Assembly: GCF_019278565.1 (NCBI RefSeq)
Contig: NZ_CP058988.1
Location: 3,410,001 to 3,474,000, forward strand
Source: Cellulophaga sp. HaHa_2_95
Lineage (GTDB): Bacteria > Bacteroidota > Bacteroidia > Flavobacteriales > Flavobacteriaceae
Reading direction: 5' to 3'
DNA: 64,000 nt
Shown: positions 52,049 to 60,127 of the stretch, in pieces
Position numbering within the stretch: the stretch's first letter is position 1
Layout of the letters: the number at the start of each line of letters is the position of its first letter
Made by a program: the position numbers and the translations under genes
The notes under the pieces: model-generated
What the model was told of the DNA's origin: nothing
The model's database searches: none
Seen by the model: the letters and a program-made list of their open reading frames with translations, nothing else

Positions 52049-52345
52049 CTAGTTAGATTTGATGATATTTACGATATCATTTTTTTGGAGCACTCCAGAT
52101 TGTCGCCAAAGTTGTTTTCCATTTTTAAATAACATCATGGTAGGTACCCCTCTAACTTGATATTTTGAAGCCAAAGTTTGGTTTTTATCTACATCAATCT
52201 TTACAATCTTAACGGCGTCTCCCATCTCCTCTTTTACCTGCCTTAAAATGGGCGCCAAAGTTTTACAAGGTCCGCACCAATCAGCAAAAAAATCAATTAA
52301 TACTGGTGTATCTGAGTCTATTATTTTATCGAAACTACTTTTCAT
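52049..52345 (-). CDS. Thioredoxin
   Basis: The 98-residue protein is a single thioredoxin domain with the active site DWCGPCKTL (Cys24, Cys27), cis-Pro in RGVPTMMLF and KIDVDKNQTLASKYQV. There is no signal peptide, so it is cytosolic. It is the only minus-strand gene in this part of the island, divergent from a USP pair, and a -7-like TAAATTTA at 52376-52369 lies 35 bp from the shared box. Probably a stress-induced paralogue rather than the housekeeping copy. Confidence 0.95.
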   Translation of the reverse strand: MKSSFDKIIDSDTPVLIDFFADWCGPCKTLAPILRQVKEEMGDAVKIVKIDVDKNQTLASKYQVRGVPTMMLFKNGKQLWRQSGVLQKNDIVNIIKSN

Positions 52346-52368
52346 CTTTCTATTATTTTTTTGAATTA

Positions 52369-52442
52369 TAAATTTATAAAATACAGCAGAGTTCTGAACT
52401 GATTTATATCATAATTTTATTGGATTATGTTGGGTACTTTTA
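52369..52442. promoter_or_regulatory. Bidirectional Crp/Fnr-type box between thioredoxin and USP 4
   Basis: TGATTTATATCA (52400-52411). Plus strand: TACTTTTA at 52435-52442. Minus strand: TAAATTTA at 52376-52369. Both -7-like elements start exactly 35 bp from the respective box edge, and both start codons lie 31 bp beyond. The symmetry strongly suggests one dimer serving two promoters. Confidence 0.75.
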
Positions 52443-52465
52443 ATCCATCATAAAAATACAACATC

Positions 52466-53302
52466 ATGAAAAAAATATTGCTCCCAACTGATTTTTCTGA
52501 TAACTCATTTAAAGCGATAACCTATGCTTTAAAGGTCTACAAAGATATCAAATGCACCTTCTATCTTTTGCACACCTATAACCCATCTGTGTATCAAACA
52601 GAATACTTAATTGGCAGCCCTGGATTAATAGGTCTAGGAGATGTTATGAAAGAAACAGCACTGACAAATAGTAAAGAATTAAAAGATAAAATTGAATTAG
52701 AATACCCCAACCCTAAACACACGTTTAAAACACGTGTTGTATTTAATACGCTTCTGAATGAAGTTCTTGAAATGACCACTAATGAAGGTATAGATCTTGT
52801 TGTGATGGGTACCAAAGGTGTCTCCGGTGCTGAAGAAATATTGTTTGGAAGTAATGCGGTACATATCATAAAAAAAACAAAATGTCCTCTGATTGTTGTT
52901 CCAGATTCTTTTGCCTATGAAGCACCAAAAGAAATTTTATTTCCTACAGATTTTGAAATCACCTATCCTAAAAAAGAAATTGAAAGCCTTTTACAAGTAG
53001 TTAAACAGCACAAATCTCAAGTTAATATACTGCATATTAGAAAAGCCATTGAGCTTAACATGGTACAGAAAGAACATAAGAAACAATTGGATAGACTAAT
53101 GGTCAATCATGCTATTTTTCATGAAGTACCAGACAATGAAGTTATTACAGCCATAAACGATTTTCAATTAAAAAGAAAAATTAATCTCTTGGTAATGATT
53201 CAAAATAAGCATACCTTTTTTGAAAGACTATTCATAGAACCTGTGTTAAAAAAGGTCGGTTTTCATGTCACTATACCGTTCATGGTCATTCCTCAACTTT
53301 AA
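52466..53302 (+). CDS. Universal stress protein (double UspA domain) 4
   Basis: The 278-residue protein begins ILLPTDFSDNSFKAITYAL, with VMGTKGVSGAEEILFGSNAVHII in domain 1 and LFPTDFEITYPKKEIESL opening domain 2. It is the first gene of a pair; USP 5 follows after 9 nt. The promoter region is shared with thioredoxin. Confidence 0.93.
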   Translation: MKKILLPTDFSDNSFKAITYALKVYKDIKCTFYLLHTYNPSVYQTEYLIGSPGLIGLGDVMKETALTNSKELKDKIELEYPNPKHTFKTRVVFNTLLNEVLEMTTNEGIDLVVMGTKGVSGAEEILFGSNAVHIIKKTKCPLIVVPDSFAYEAPKEILFPTDFEITYPKKEIESLLQVVKQHKSQVNILHIRKAIELNMVQKEHKKQLDRLMVNHAIFHEVPDNEVITAINDFQLKRKINLLVMIQNKHTFFERLFIEPVLKKVGFHVTIPFMVIPQL

Positions 53303-53311
53303 AAAATTAAA

Positions 53312-54160
53312 ATGAAATCTATATTAGTAGCAACAGACTTTTCAAATGATGCATACTGTGCATTGTTTTACGGAACAAAATTATTTAAAGAAACCGCTTG
53401 TACTTTTTATATTTTGAATGTGTATGATGAGCTTACGCCTCTAAAAAATAAAAGGGCTCCTTTCTTATCCAATAAAAACGAACTAGAAGAAATTGAAGCG
53501 CAATCTAATACTGCTTTAGAAAAACTGATTCATAAAATAACCTTAGATACAGAAAATCCTAATCACAAGTTTGTTCCACTTTCTAAAGAAGGCAATCTCT
53601 CTAAGAACATAAAAAACACTACTAAAACATATGATATAGATCTTGTTTTAGTAGGTAGTAAAGGAGAAACTGGCGCTAAAGAATTGTTCTTTGGCAGCAA
53701 CACTATACAAATTACAAACGCCATATCCAACTGTCCCATATTAGCTATCCCTAAACAAATCGAATATACTGCGCCTAAAGAAATTGCATTTGTAACAGAT
53801 TATAAGCAAGGGTGTTCCTTAACTAATATTGCGCCCCTTTTATTTATTGCTAAACAAACAAATGCTGCCATACGAGTTATGCATATTATAGAAGAAGCGA
53901 GCTTAGATGCAGAGCAAGAACTCAAACATAAATTATTAGAAAATTGCCTAAAAGAGTATCAGCATTCTTTTACGACAATGAAAGAATTTAGTGATAAAGC
54001 AAAGGTTATCCACGAATTTATTGCTGCTCGCGAAATAGATTTGTTTTGTATGGTGCATCAAAAAAGAAATTTTTTAGAGAAGTTACTACGAGAACCTGTG
54101 ATAAAAGATGTTAGTATGTATGCCAATATTCCGTTTCTAATACTTCCGAGTTTGGAGTGA
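53312..54160 (+). CDS. Universal stress protein (double UspA domain) 5
   Basis: The 282-residue protein begins ILVATDFSNDAYCALFYGT and has LVGSKGETGAKELFFGSNTIQIT, with Ser replacing the Thr of the usual GTKG loop. Domain 2 (EIAFVTDYKQG) is the most divergent of the set. The stop codon overlaps the box of the next operon (54158-54169), so its end is embedded in the downstream control region. Confidence 0.92.
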   Translation: MKSILVATDFSNDAYCALFYGTKLFKETACTFYILNVYDELTPLKNKRAPFLSNKNELEEIEAQSNTALEKLIHKITLDTENPNHKFVPLSKEGNLSKNIKNTTKTYDIDLVLVGSKGETGAKELFFGSNTIQITNAISNCPILAIPKQIEYTAPKEIAFVTDYKQGCSLTNIAPLLFIAKQTNAAIRVMHIIEEASLDAEQELKHKLLENCLKEYQHSFTTMKEFSDKAKVIHEFIAAREIDLFCMVHQKRNFLEKLLREPVIKDVSMYANIPFLILPSLE

Positions 54161-54200
54161 TAATTGTCATAGAAAAGTTCCTTGAGTACAATTAAATTTA
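54158..54200 (+). promoter_or_regulatory. Crp/Fnr-type box plus promoter of the USP 6 operon
   Basis: TGATAATTGTCA (54158-54169) and -7-like TAAATTTA (54193-54200), 35 bp start to start. The box begins within the stop codon of USP 5. Confidence 0.75.
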
Positions 54201-54227
54201 TCACATCAATCTCTAAAACGGAACATC

Positions 54228-55067
54228 ATGAATAAACGCATCTTAATTCCTACTGATTTTTCAAAAAATGCTTTAAATGCAGCACGTTATGCCTTGGATT
54301 TATATGAAAAGCAAAATTGTGAATTTTACTTTTTAAATGTATTTCACGTAGATGGTTATACTACCGACTACTTGGCACTCCCAGAACCGGGTAGTCCTGA
54401 TTATGATGCAGCCCTAGAAGCATCTGAGAAAGCCTTTGAAAAATTAGTAGAGGTACTCGCATTACATAATGACAACCCAAAACATCAATATCATACTATT
54501 TCTAGTTTAAATTTTCTATCTGAAGCAATGAAACATATTATTGCTAAAGAAGCAATTGATTTAGTCGTTATGGGCACTCAAGGTGCCACCGGTCACAAAG
54601 GAATTATTTTTGGGAGCAATACCGTAAAGGCTATGGAAAAAATTACAGCTTGCCCTGTTCTCGCTATTCCAGAAATGGTACGCTTCACACCTATTAAGGA
54701 AATAGTATTTCCTACCGATTTAAAAACAAATTATAAGTCCAAAGAACTAGATTATCTAATAGATATAGCTAGAATGCATGGATCAGCAATACGCATACTT
54801 CATATCACTAATACAGAAGAATTATCTACTACGCAGCAAGATAGTAAAGAATATTTAGAAACCATTTTTAGTACTATAGAGTGTACATTTCATACACTCA
54901 CAGGATTGAGCGTAGCGAAAGGCATCACCACATTTGTAGCGAGTAGAGGCAGTAGTATGATTGCATTTATAAACCGTTCTCATTTTTTCTTTGGAACCGT
55001 ATTTTCAAAGCCCTTAATTAAAGAGATTGGCTACGAAGCCACAACACCTATTCTTGCGCTTCATTAA
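54228..55067 (+). CDS. Universal stress protein (double UspA domain) 6
   Basis: The 279-residue protein begins ILIPTDFSKNALNAARYAL; the loop is VMGTQGATGHKGIIFGSNTVKAM (Gln in place of Lys). It leads a probable five-gene operon with MscS, the ATP-cone/nuclease fusion, the beta-CASP hydrolase and the dehydrogenase, all with gaps of 1-32 nt. Confidence 0.93.
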   Translation: MNKRILIPTDFSKNALNAARYALDLYEKQNCEFYFLNVFHVDGYTTDYLALPEPGSPDYDAALEASEKAFEKLVEVLALHNDNPKHQYHTISSLNFLSEAMKHIIAKEAIDLVVMGTQGATGHKGIIFGSNTVKAMEKITACPVLAIPEMVRFTPIKEIVFPTDLKTNYKSKELDYLIDIARMHGSAIRILHITNTEELSTTQQDSKEYLETIFSTIECTFHTLTGLSVAKGITTFVASRGSSMIAFINRSHFFFGTVFSKPLIKEIGYEATTPILALH

Positions 55068-55099
55068 TATTATTAGTAACCCTATTCCTATATATTTTC

Positions 55100-55999
55100 A
55101 TGGAAACTTTAAATACCTTCTTAGAACATCCTACATCTTTAAAAATAGCCAAGCTAGCGCTATGGGTCGTGGTTATTGTAGCAAGTATTAGTTTCTTAAG
55201 GAAAGTATTAAAGAAAAGAATTGCAGATTTAGCGATACGCTATAAGGCACAAAAAGGCGTAGAAATCATTGGCTACGTACTAATTGCTCTATTAATCCTT
55301 ATCTCTTTCACCGTAAAAAACTTGGAAGATTACACCATTATAATTGGCTTATTCACGGCCGGTATAACGTTTACACTTCAAGAGTTAATTTTGAGTATAG
55401 CAGGATCATTTTATATTTTCTTTGTCCGTGTTTATAAGCCAGGCGATCGGATAGAAATAAACGGAATAAAGGGAGATGTTATAGATATTGATAGTATCTA
55501 TACCACTTTAATGGAAATGGGAGAATGGGTAAGCAGCGATAACTATTCCGGTAGAATTGTAAAAATTAGCAATGCCTTTGTTTTTAAGGGTCCTATTAAA
55601 AACTATTCAATGGATTTCCCTTTTGTTTGGGACGAATTAAATATTCTTATCACCTACGAATCTGATTTAGACCTTGCAAAAAAAATAGTCCTAGAACAAG
55701 CAGAATTACTTTTAGCTGATTACACAGAAAAATCTATTGCAAAGTGGGAAGAAATGGTAGAACGCTACTATATTGAAGATTCTAAGCTAGCCCCTTCAAT
55801 CGCCATTAATTTAACAGACAATTGGGTGGCTATAAACTTACGTTATATCACAGATTATAAAAAAAGAAGAGCTACAAAGCACGAATTACTTGAATTAATT
55901 CAACGAGAAATTAAAGCTACCCGAGGTACAGTAAGCTTTGCCTCTACTACGCTACAATTACTTAAAATACCCGAAGTAGACGTACAACTAAAAAAATGA
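55100..55999 (+). CDS. MscS-family mechanosensitive channel
   Basis: The 299-residue protein has about three N-terminal helices (17-37, 52-72, 76-110). The last contains the pore-type TAGITFTLQELILSIAGSFYIFF, which lines up with the MscS TM3 and leads into the beta domain VYKPGDRIEINGIKGDVIDIDSIYTTLMEM. The Gly/Ala pattern of TM3 is reduced compared with E. coli MscS. It should gate on membrane tension and protect against osmotic downshift. It is second in the USP 6 operon. Confidence 0.88.
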   Translation: METLNTFLEHPTSLKIAKLALWVVVIVASISFLRKVLKKRIADLAIRYKAQKGVEIIGYVLIALLILISFTVKNLEDYTIIIGLFTAGITFTLQELILSIAGSFYIFFVRVYKPGDRIEINGIKGDVIDIDSIYTTLMEMGEWVSSDNYSGRIVKISNAFVFKGPIKNYSMDFPFVWDELNILITYESDLDLAKKIVLEQAELLLADYTEKSIAKWEEMVERYYIEDSKLAPSIAINLTDNWVAINLRYITDYKKRRATKHELLELIQREIKATRGTVSFASTTLQLLKIPEVDVQLKK

Positions 56000-56000
56000 T

Positions 56001-56846
56001 ATGGAACCTGCTATGACCATTGAAGTAACGAAATCTTCAGGAGAAAAAGCACTTTTTTCTTTAGATAAATTACGTAATTCCCTAAAATATAGTGGTGCCA
56101 ATCATAACCTAATAGAAGAAATTCTTTCTAAAGTAAAGGAGGAACTTTATGAAGGTATTTCTACACAAGAAATTTACAATAGAGCTTTTGCGCTTTTAAA
56201 AAGAAATAAATCGGTTTTTGCCTCTAAATACAAGCTAAAAAAAGCCATCTATGAATTAGGCCCAACAGGCTTTCCTTTTGAACGTTTTGTGGCTGCGATT
56301 TTAACTTATTCTGGATACACAACTACCGTTGGTGAAATTCTAAACGGAATTTGTGTTACCCATGAGATAGATGTGATTGCAGAAAAAAATAATAAAGCGG
56401 CTATTATTGAATGTAAATTTCATTCAGAAGAAGGTCGTAACTGTAATGTTAAGATTCCGCTATACATTCATTCTCGGTATAGGGATGTTAAAACATTTTG
56501 GGAAACAAAATCAACAGAAAAACGGGTTATCGATAAAGGTTGGGTGGTAACTAATACAAGATTCACAAGCGATGCTATTGCCTATGGCCATTGTGCTGGT
56601 CTCTACTTATTAAGTTGGGATTTCCCTCAAAAGGAAGGATTAAAAGATAGAATAGATCGTTTGAGTTTATATCCCATCACCGTTTCTACGCTACTAACAA
56701 ATAAAGAGAAGCATTATCTCTTAAATAGAGACGTGGTACTCTGCAGACAACTCTGGAAAGAACAATTTTTATTAGATCATTTAGGTATTTCCAATTCTAG
56801 AAAAACAAGTATTATCAATGAGCTTAAACAACTTTGTAATCCTTAA
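56001..56846 (+). CDS. ATP-cone domain fused to PD-(D/E)XK nuclease-like domain
   Basis: The 281-residue protein starts with an ATP-cone (about 5-90; EVTKSSGEKALFSLDKLRNSLKYSGA, as in ribonucleotide reductase and NrdR). It is followed by a restriction-endonuclease-like Mrr_cat-type domain (about 90-200) with Asp124 in HEIDVIAE and Glu137-Cys-Lys139 in AIIECKFH, the PD-(D/E)XK catalytic set. The C-terminal 75 residues are unassigned. The fusion suggests a nuclease controlled by ATP or dATP level. There is no methylase partner, so it is not a standard restriction system. Gap to the MscS gene is 1 nt and to the next gene 3 nt. Confidence 0.87.
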   Translation: MEPAMTIEVTKSSGEKALFSLDKLRNSLKYSGANHNLIEEILSKVKEELYEGISTQEIYNRAFALLKRNKSVFASKYKLKKAIYELGPTGFPFERFVAAILTYSGYTTTVGEILNGICVTHEIDVIAEKNNKAAIIECKFHSEEGRNCNVKIPLYIHSRYRDVKTFWETKSTEKRVIDKGWVVTNTRFTSDAIAYGHCAGLYLLSWDFPQKEGLKDRIDRLSLYPITVSTLLTNKEKHYLLNRDVVLCRQLWKEQFLLDHLGISNSRKTSIINELKQLCNP

Positions 56847-56849
56847 TTT

Positions 56850-58220
56850 ATGAAAAATGCAAAAATTCACTTTCTAGGCGCCTCTGGTACCGTTACTGGA
56901 TCTAAATTTTATATAGAAACTCCAGACATAAACATCATGGTAGATTGTGGCATGTTTCAAGGATTAAAAGAGCTCCGTGAAATAAACTGGACTCCCTTAC
57001 CTATCAATGTTTCTAAAATAGATGTTGTGCTACTTACGCACGGACATTTAGACCACACTGGTTACTTACCTCGTCTCGTAAAAGAAGGATTTAGAGGGAA
57101 AATAATAGGTACGGCTCCTACTTTAGCTATTGCAGAAATTATACTTTTGGATAGTGGTAAAATTCAGGAAGAAGAGGCAGTGAGAGCTAACGAAGAAGGG
57201 TATAGCAAGCATCACCCAGCAATTCCATTTTATACCATAGATGAAGCTAAAAACACCATTACAAAGTTCGAAGCTGCAGATAGCGGAAAGTGGCTTCAAC
57301 TCTCTGACGCTGTTAAATTTAGATTCCGATACAACGGACATATTATTGGTGCTACATTTATCGAGCTTGATATTAATGGTAAAATAGTAGTTTTTTCCGG
57401 TGATATTGGAAGAGTTGAGGACGTATTACTCTCAAAACCAGAAAAACCAGAATGGGCAGATTATTTATTTTTAGAAAGTACTTACGGAAATAAACTACAT
57501 CCTAAAGAAGATGTAGAGGGCATGCTAGTTGCTTTAGTACATAAGACAATTACGAATGGCGGAAACTTAATTATCCCTTCGTTTGCCGTAGAACGTTTAC
57601 AATCGTTAATGTACACCCTATGGCAATTATACAAAAAAAACAAAATTCCGAACATTCCTATATTTATTGATAGTCCAATGGGTAACAATGTACTATCTGT
57701 ATTTGAGGAATTTCCTGAGTGGCATAAATTATCTTCCGAGGAATATGAAGCTATGTGCAACCATTTTAATATAATAACTTCCTATGCCGATACATGGAAA
57801 ACTATTGATAATCCACGACCTAAAATAATTATTGCGGGAAGCGGTATGGTTACTGGCGGTCGTGTTTTAACCTATTTAAAACAAATGATAGGCAAAACCT
57901 CAACAACTGTATTACTTGCAGGTTATCAGGCAGAAGGCACACGCGGCAGACAGTTATTAGAAGGCGCTCACGAATTGAAAATTTTTGGAAAATACTACCC
58001 TATTAAAGCATCCATTCAGCATTTAGAAAGTTTGTCTGCCCATGCAGATCAAAACGAATTACTTGATTGGTTGAGTGCAATAAAAAATATACCAGAAAAC
58101 GTATTTTTAATTCACGGAGAGCCCAATGCTTTAGATATATTTAAAGTGAAAATTAGAGATGAATACCATTGGAATGTTACTATTCCAAAATTAAATGATA
58201 CAGCAATATTAATAGTATAA
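56850..58220 (+). CDS. MBL-fold beta-CASP hydrolase (RNA-processing type)
   Basis: The 456-residue protein has the metallo-beta-lactamase motif LTHGHLDHTG (His64, His66, Asp68, His69), the FSGDIGR strand and a beta-CASP insert ending in SGMVTGGRVLTYLKQM, followed by the C-terminal KASIQHLESLSAHADQNELLDW and FLIHGEPNAL (RNA-specificity region). This is the CPSF73/YsmI-like group, which act on RNA in known members. Together with the nuclease fusion upstream it suggests nucleic-acid turnover under stress. Confidence 0.92.
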   Translation: MKNAKIHFLGASGTVTGSKFYIETPDINIMVDCGMFQGLKELREINWTPLPINVSKIDVVLLTHGHLDHTGYLPRLVKEGFRGKIIGTAPTLAIAEIILLDSGKIQEEEAVRANEEGYSKHHPAIPFYTIDEAKNTITKFEAADSGKWLQLSDAVKFRFRYNGHIIGATFIELDINGKIVVFSGDIGRVEDVLLSKPEKPEWADYLFLESTYGNKLHPKEDVEGMLVALVHKTITNGGNLIIPSFAVERLQSLMYTLWQLYKKNKIPNIPIFIDSPMGNNVLSVFEEFPEWHKLSSEEYEAMCNHFNIITSYADTWKTIDNPRPKIIIAGSGMVTGGRVLTYLKQMIGKTSTTVLLAGYQAEGTRGRQLLEGAHELKIFGKYYPIKASIQHLESLSAHADQNELLDWLSAIKNIPENVFLIHGEPNALDIFKVKIRDEYHWNVTIPKLNDTAILIV

Positions 58221-58232
58221 GTACAACCACAC

Positions 58233-59219
58233 ATGAAAATATTATTTTACAGCAGTAAAGATTTTGAAATTCCGTTTTTAAAAAACGGAAATACCAAAAA
58301 TCAAGAACTAGATTTTATTCCGGAATCACTAACAAGTGAAAGTGCTTTAAAAGCAACGGGCTACAATGCTATTTCTATTTTTTCAGGAGATGATGCCTCC
58401 TCGCTAGTCTTAGAAAAACTCTGGGCACTAGGTGTCCGCTACATCACCTTGCGTTCCGCTGGTTATAACAATTTAAATCTGGGTGCCGCCAAAAATTATG
58501 GTTTCAAGGTCGCAAATGCACCAGACTATTCTCCTTACGCTATTGCAGAACATGCTACAGCCTTATTATTAGCTTTAAACCGTAAAATAGTTACGGCCAA
58601 TACGCAAGTAAAAGCTTATAATTTTGTACAGGATAATTTAATGGGCTTTAATTTAAGAGGTAAAACTGTAGGGTTAATTGGCACAGGTAGTATTGGTGCT
58701 GCTATGGCAAGTATCATGCATGGTTTTGGTTGTACAATTTTAGCCTATGATATTGCTCCCAACTATGAATTAGAAACTGCCTATAATTTAAAGTACAAAA
58801 GTTTAGATCAGCTCTGTAGCGCATCAGATATTATAAGCTTGCACATACCCCTTACGGAAGATAATCACTATCTCATTAACAAAGAACGAATGGCTTTAAT
58901 GAAAAAGAATGTAATTATCGTAAATACCGCTAGAGGTGCGCATGTAAATACTTTAGCTATTATTGATGCCCTTGAAAACAAACAAATTGCTGGCTATTGC
59001 ACCGATGTATATGAAAAAGAAGCCGGAACTTTTTTTAAAGACTTTTCAAGCGAAGAATTAAAAGATGATACCTTAAAAAAGCTTTTAAGTTTACCTAATG
59101 TGCTGTTAACTCCACATCAGGGATACATGACCAATGAAGCCTTACAGCATATTGCCGAGTTAACATTTGATAACTTGAACTCGTGGAATGAAAATAAGAA
59201 GAGTCGCCATGAATTATAA
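58233..59219 (+). CDS. D-2-hydroxyacid dehydrogenase (D-lactate dehydrogenase-like)
   Basis: The 328-residue protein begins MKILFYSSKDFEI; it has the substrate Arg region YITLRSAGYNNLNL, YAIAEHATALLLAL, the NAD-binding GLIGTGSIGAAMASIMHGFG, VNTARGAHVNTLA (catalytic Arg) and LTPHQGYMTNEAL (catalytic His). These match fermentative LdhA-type enzymes that reduce pyruvate to D-lactate, though other 2-ketoacids are possible. It is last in the USP 6 operon and fits with pta-ackA and pfkB as an anaerobic energy set. Confidence 0.9.
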   Translation: MKILFYSSKDFEIPFLKNGNTKNQELDFIPESLTSESALKATGYNAISIFSGDDASSLVLEKLWALGVRYITLRSAGYNNLNLGAAKNYGFKVANAPDYSPYAIAEHATALLLALNRKIVTANTQVKAYNFVQDNLMGFNLRGKTVGLIGTGSIGAAMASIMHGFGCTILAYDIAPNYELETAYNLKYKSLDQLCSASDIISLHIPLTEDNHYLINKERMALMKKNVIIVNTARGAHVNTLAIIDALENKQIAGYCTDVYEKEAGTFFKDFSSEELKDDTLKKLLSLPNVLLTPHQGYMTNEALQHIAELTFDNLNSWNENKKSRHEL

Positions 59220-59303
59220 TAATGTAATAAAAACCATTCCTGATTAAATTATCCAATTAATAAAAAATTTTAGAAATGTTAAAAATTGTTAAAATACCTC
59301 TAA

Positions 59304-59348
59304 TGTAACTCGGGTTACAGATAGCATTAATGTAATAGTTTAATTTTA
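59304..59348 (+). promoter_or_regulatory. Variant Crp/Fnr-type inverted repeat plus promoter of the peroxiredoxin gene
   Basis: TGTAAC-TCGG-GTTACA (59304-59319). Its core TAAC-N4-GTTA starts at 59306, and the -7-like TAATTTTA starts at 59341, again 35 bp. The half-site is TAAC instead of TGAC/TGAT, so a related regulator or a variant site is possible. Confidence 0.6.
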
Positions 59349-59383
59349 TTGAATAATATTTAACAATAGATAAAAACTATAAT

Positions 59384-60049
59384 ATGAGTGATGTAAATGT
59401 AGTACCAGAACAAGTTGTTTCAATGCCAAGAATAGGAGATATAGCTCCTGATTTTGAAGCAGTAACCACTAAAGGTAAAATCAAAATGTCAGATTTTGCT
59501 AAAGACAAATGGATTGTAATGTTTTCACATCCAGCAGATTTTACTCCGGTGTGTACCACTGAGATGAGTGGTTTTGCAACCCGAAAAGGTGAATTTGACG
59601 CTCTTAACACGGAATTATTAGGATTAAGTATTGATAGCATTCACGCGCATTTAGGGTGGGTTCAAAATGTACGAGAAACTACTGGAGTATATTTTAATTT
59701 TCCAATCATAGCTGATATTGACATGAAGGTGTCTAAATTATATGGCATGTTACAACCCAATGAAAGCGAAACTGCGGCAGTTAGGGCCGTCTTTTTTATT
59801 GATCCAAAGAAAAAAATACGCTTGGTAATGTATTACCCACTAAACGTTGGCAGAAATATGGATGAAATACTTCGCGCACTTGATGCCTTACAAACTTCTG
59901 ATGAGTACAAAGTAGCCATGCCACTAGATTGGAAAAGAGGAGACAAAGTTATTGTATCTCCTCCTAAAACTTTAGACGAACTTAATGTTCGGTTAGAAGA
60001 TGATTCTCTTGAAAAGGTAGCTTGGTATCTTGCTAAGAAAACTATTTAA
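59384..60049 (+). CDS. Peroxiredoxin, Prx6/1-Cys subfamily
   Basis: The 221-residue protein has the peroxidatic Cys57 in FSHPADFTPVCTTEM, Arg in the family position further along (RAVFFIDPKKKIR) and the C-terminal extension LDALQTSDEYKVAMPLDWKRGDKVIVSPP typical of the Prx6 group. No resolving Cys is apparent in the usual place. It is cytosolic and detoxifies hydrogen peroxide or alkyl hydroperoxides. It has its own promoter with an inverted repeat and a terminator directly after it. Confidence 0.95.
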   Translation: MSDVNVVPEQVVSMPRIGDIAPDFEAVTTKGKIKMSDFAKDKWIVMFSHPADFTPVCTTEMSGFATRKGEFDALNTELLGLSIDSIHAHLGWVQNVRETTGVYFNFPIIADIDMKVSKLYGMLQPNESETAAVRAVFFIDPKKKIRLVMYYPLNVGRNMDEILRALDALQTSDEYKVAMPLDWKRGDKVIVSPPKTLDELNVRLEDDSLEKVAWYLAKKTI

Positions 60050-60055
60050 TTTTAT

Positions 60056-60093
60056 AATATCCATTTCGGTTGTACTATATCGAAATGGATATT
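60056..60093 (+). terminator. Intrinsic terminator of the peroxiredoxin gene
   Basis: AATATCCATTTCG (60056-60068) pairs with CGAAATGGATATT (60081-60093) around a 12-nt loop and is followed by a T-rich run. It probably allows only partial read-through to the next gene. Confidence 0.82.
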
Positions 60094-60127
60094 TCTTTTA
60101 TTTTCAAACCTTAAAATTGTAAGCCCT

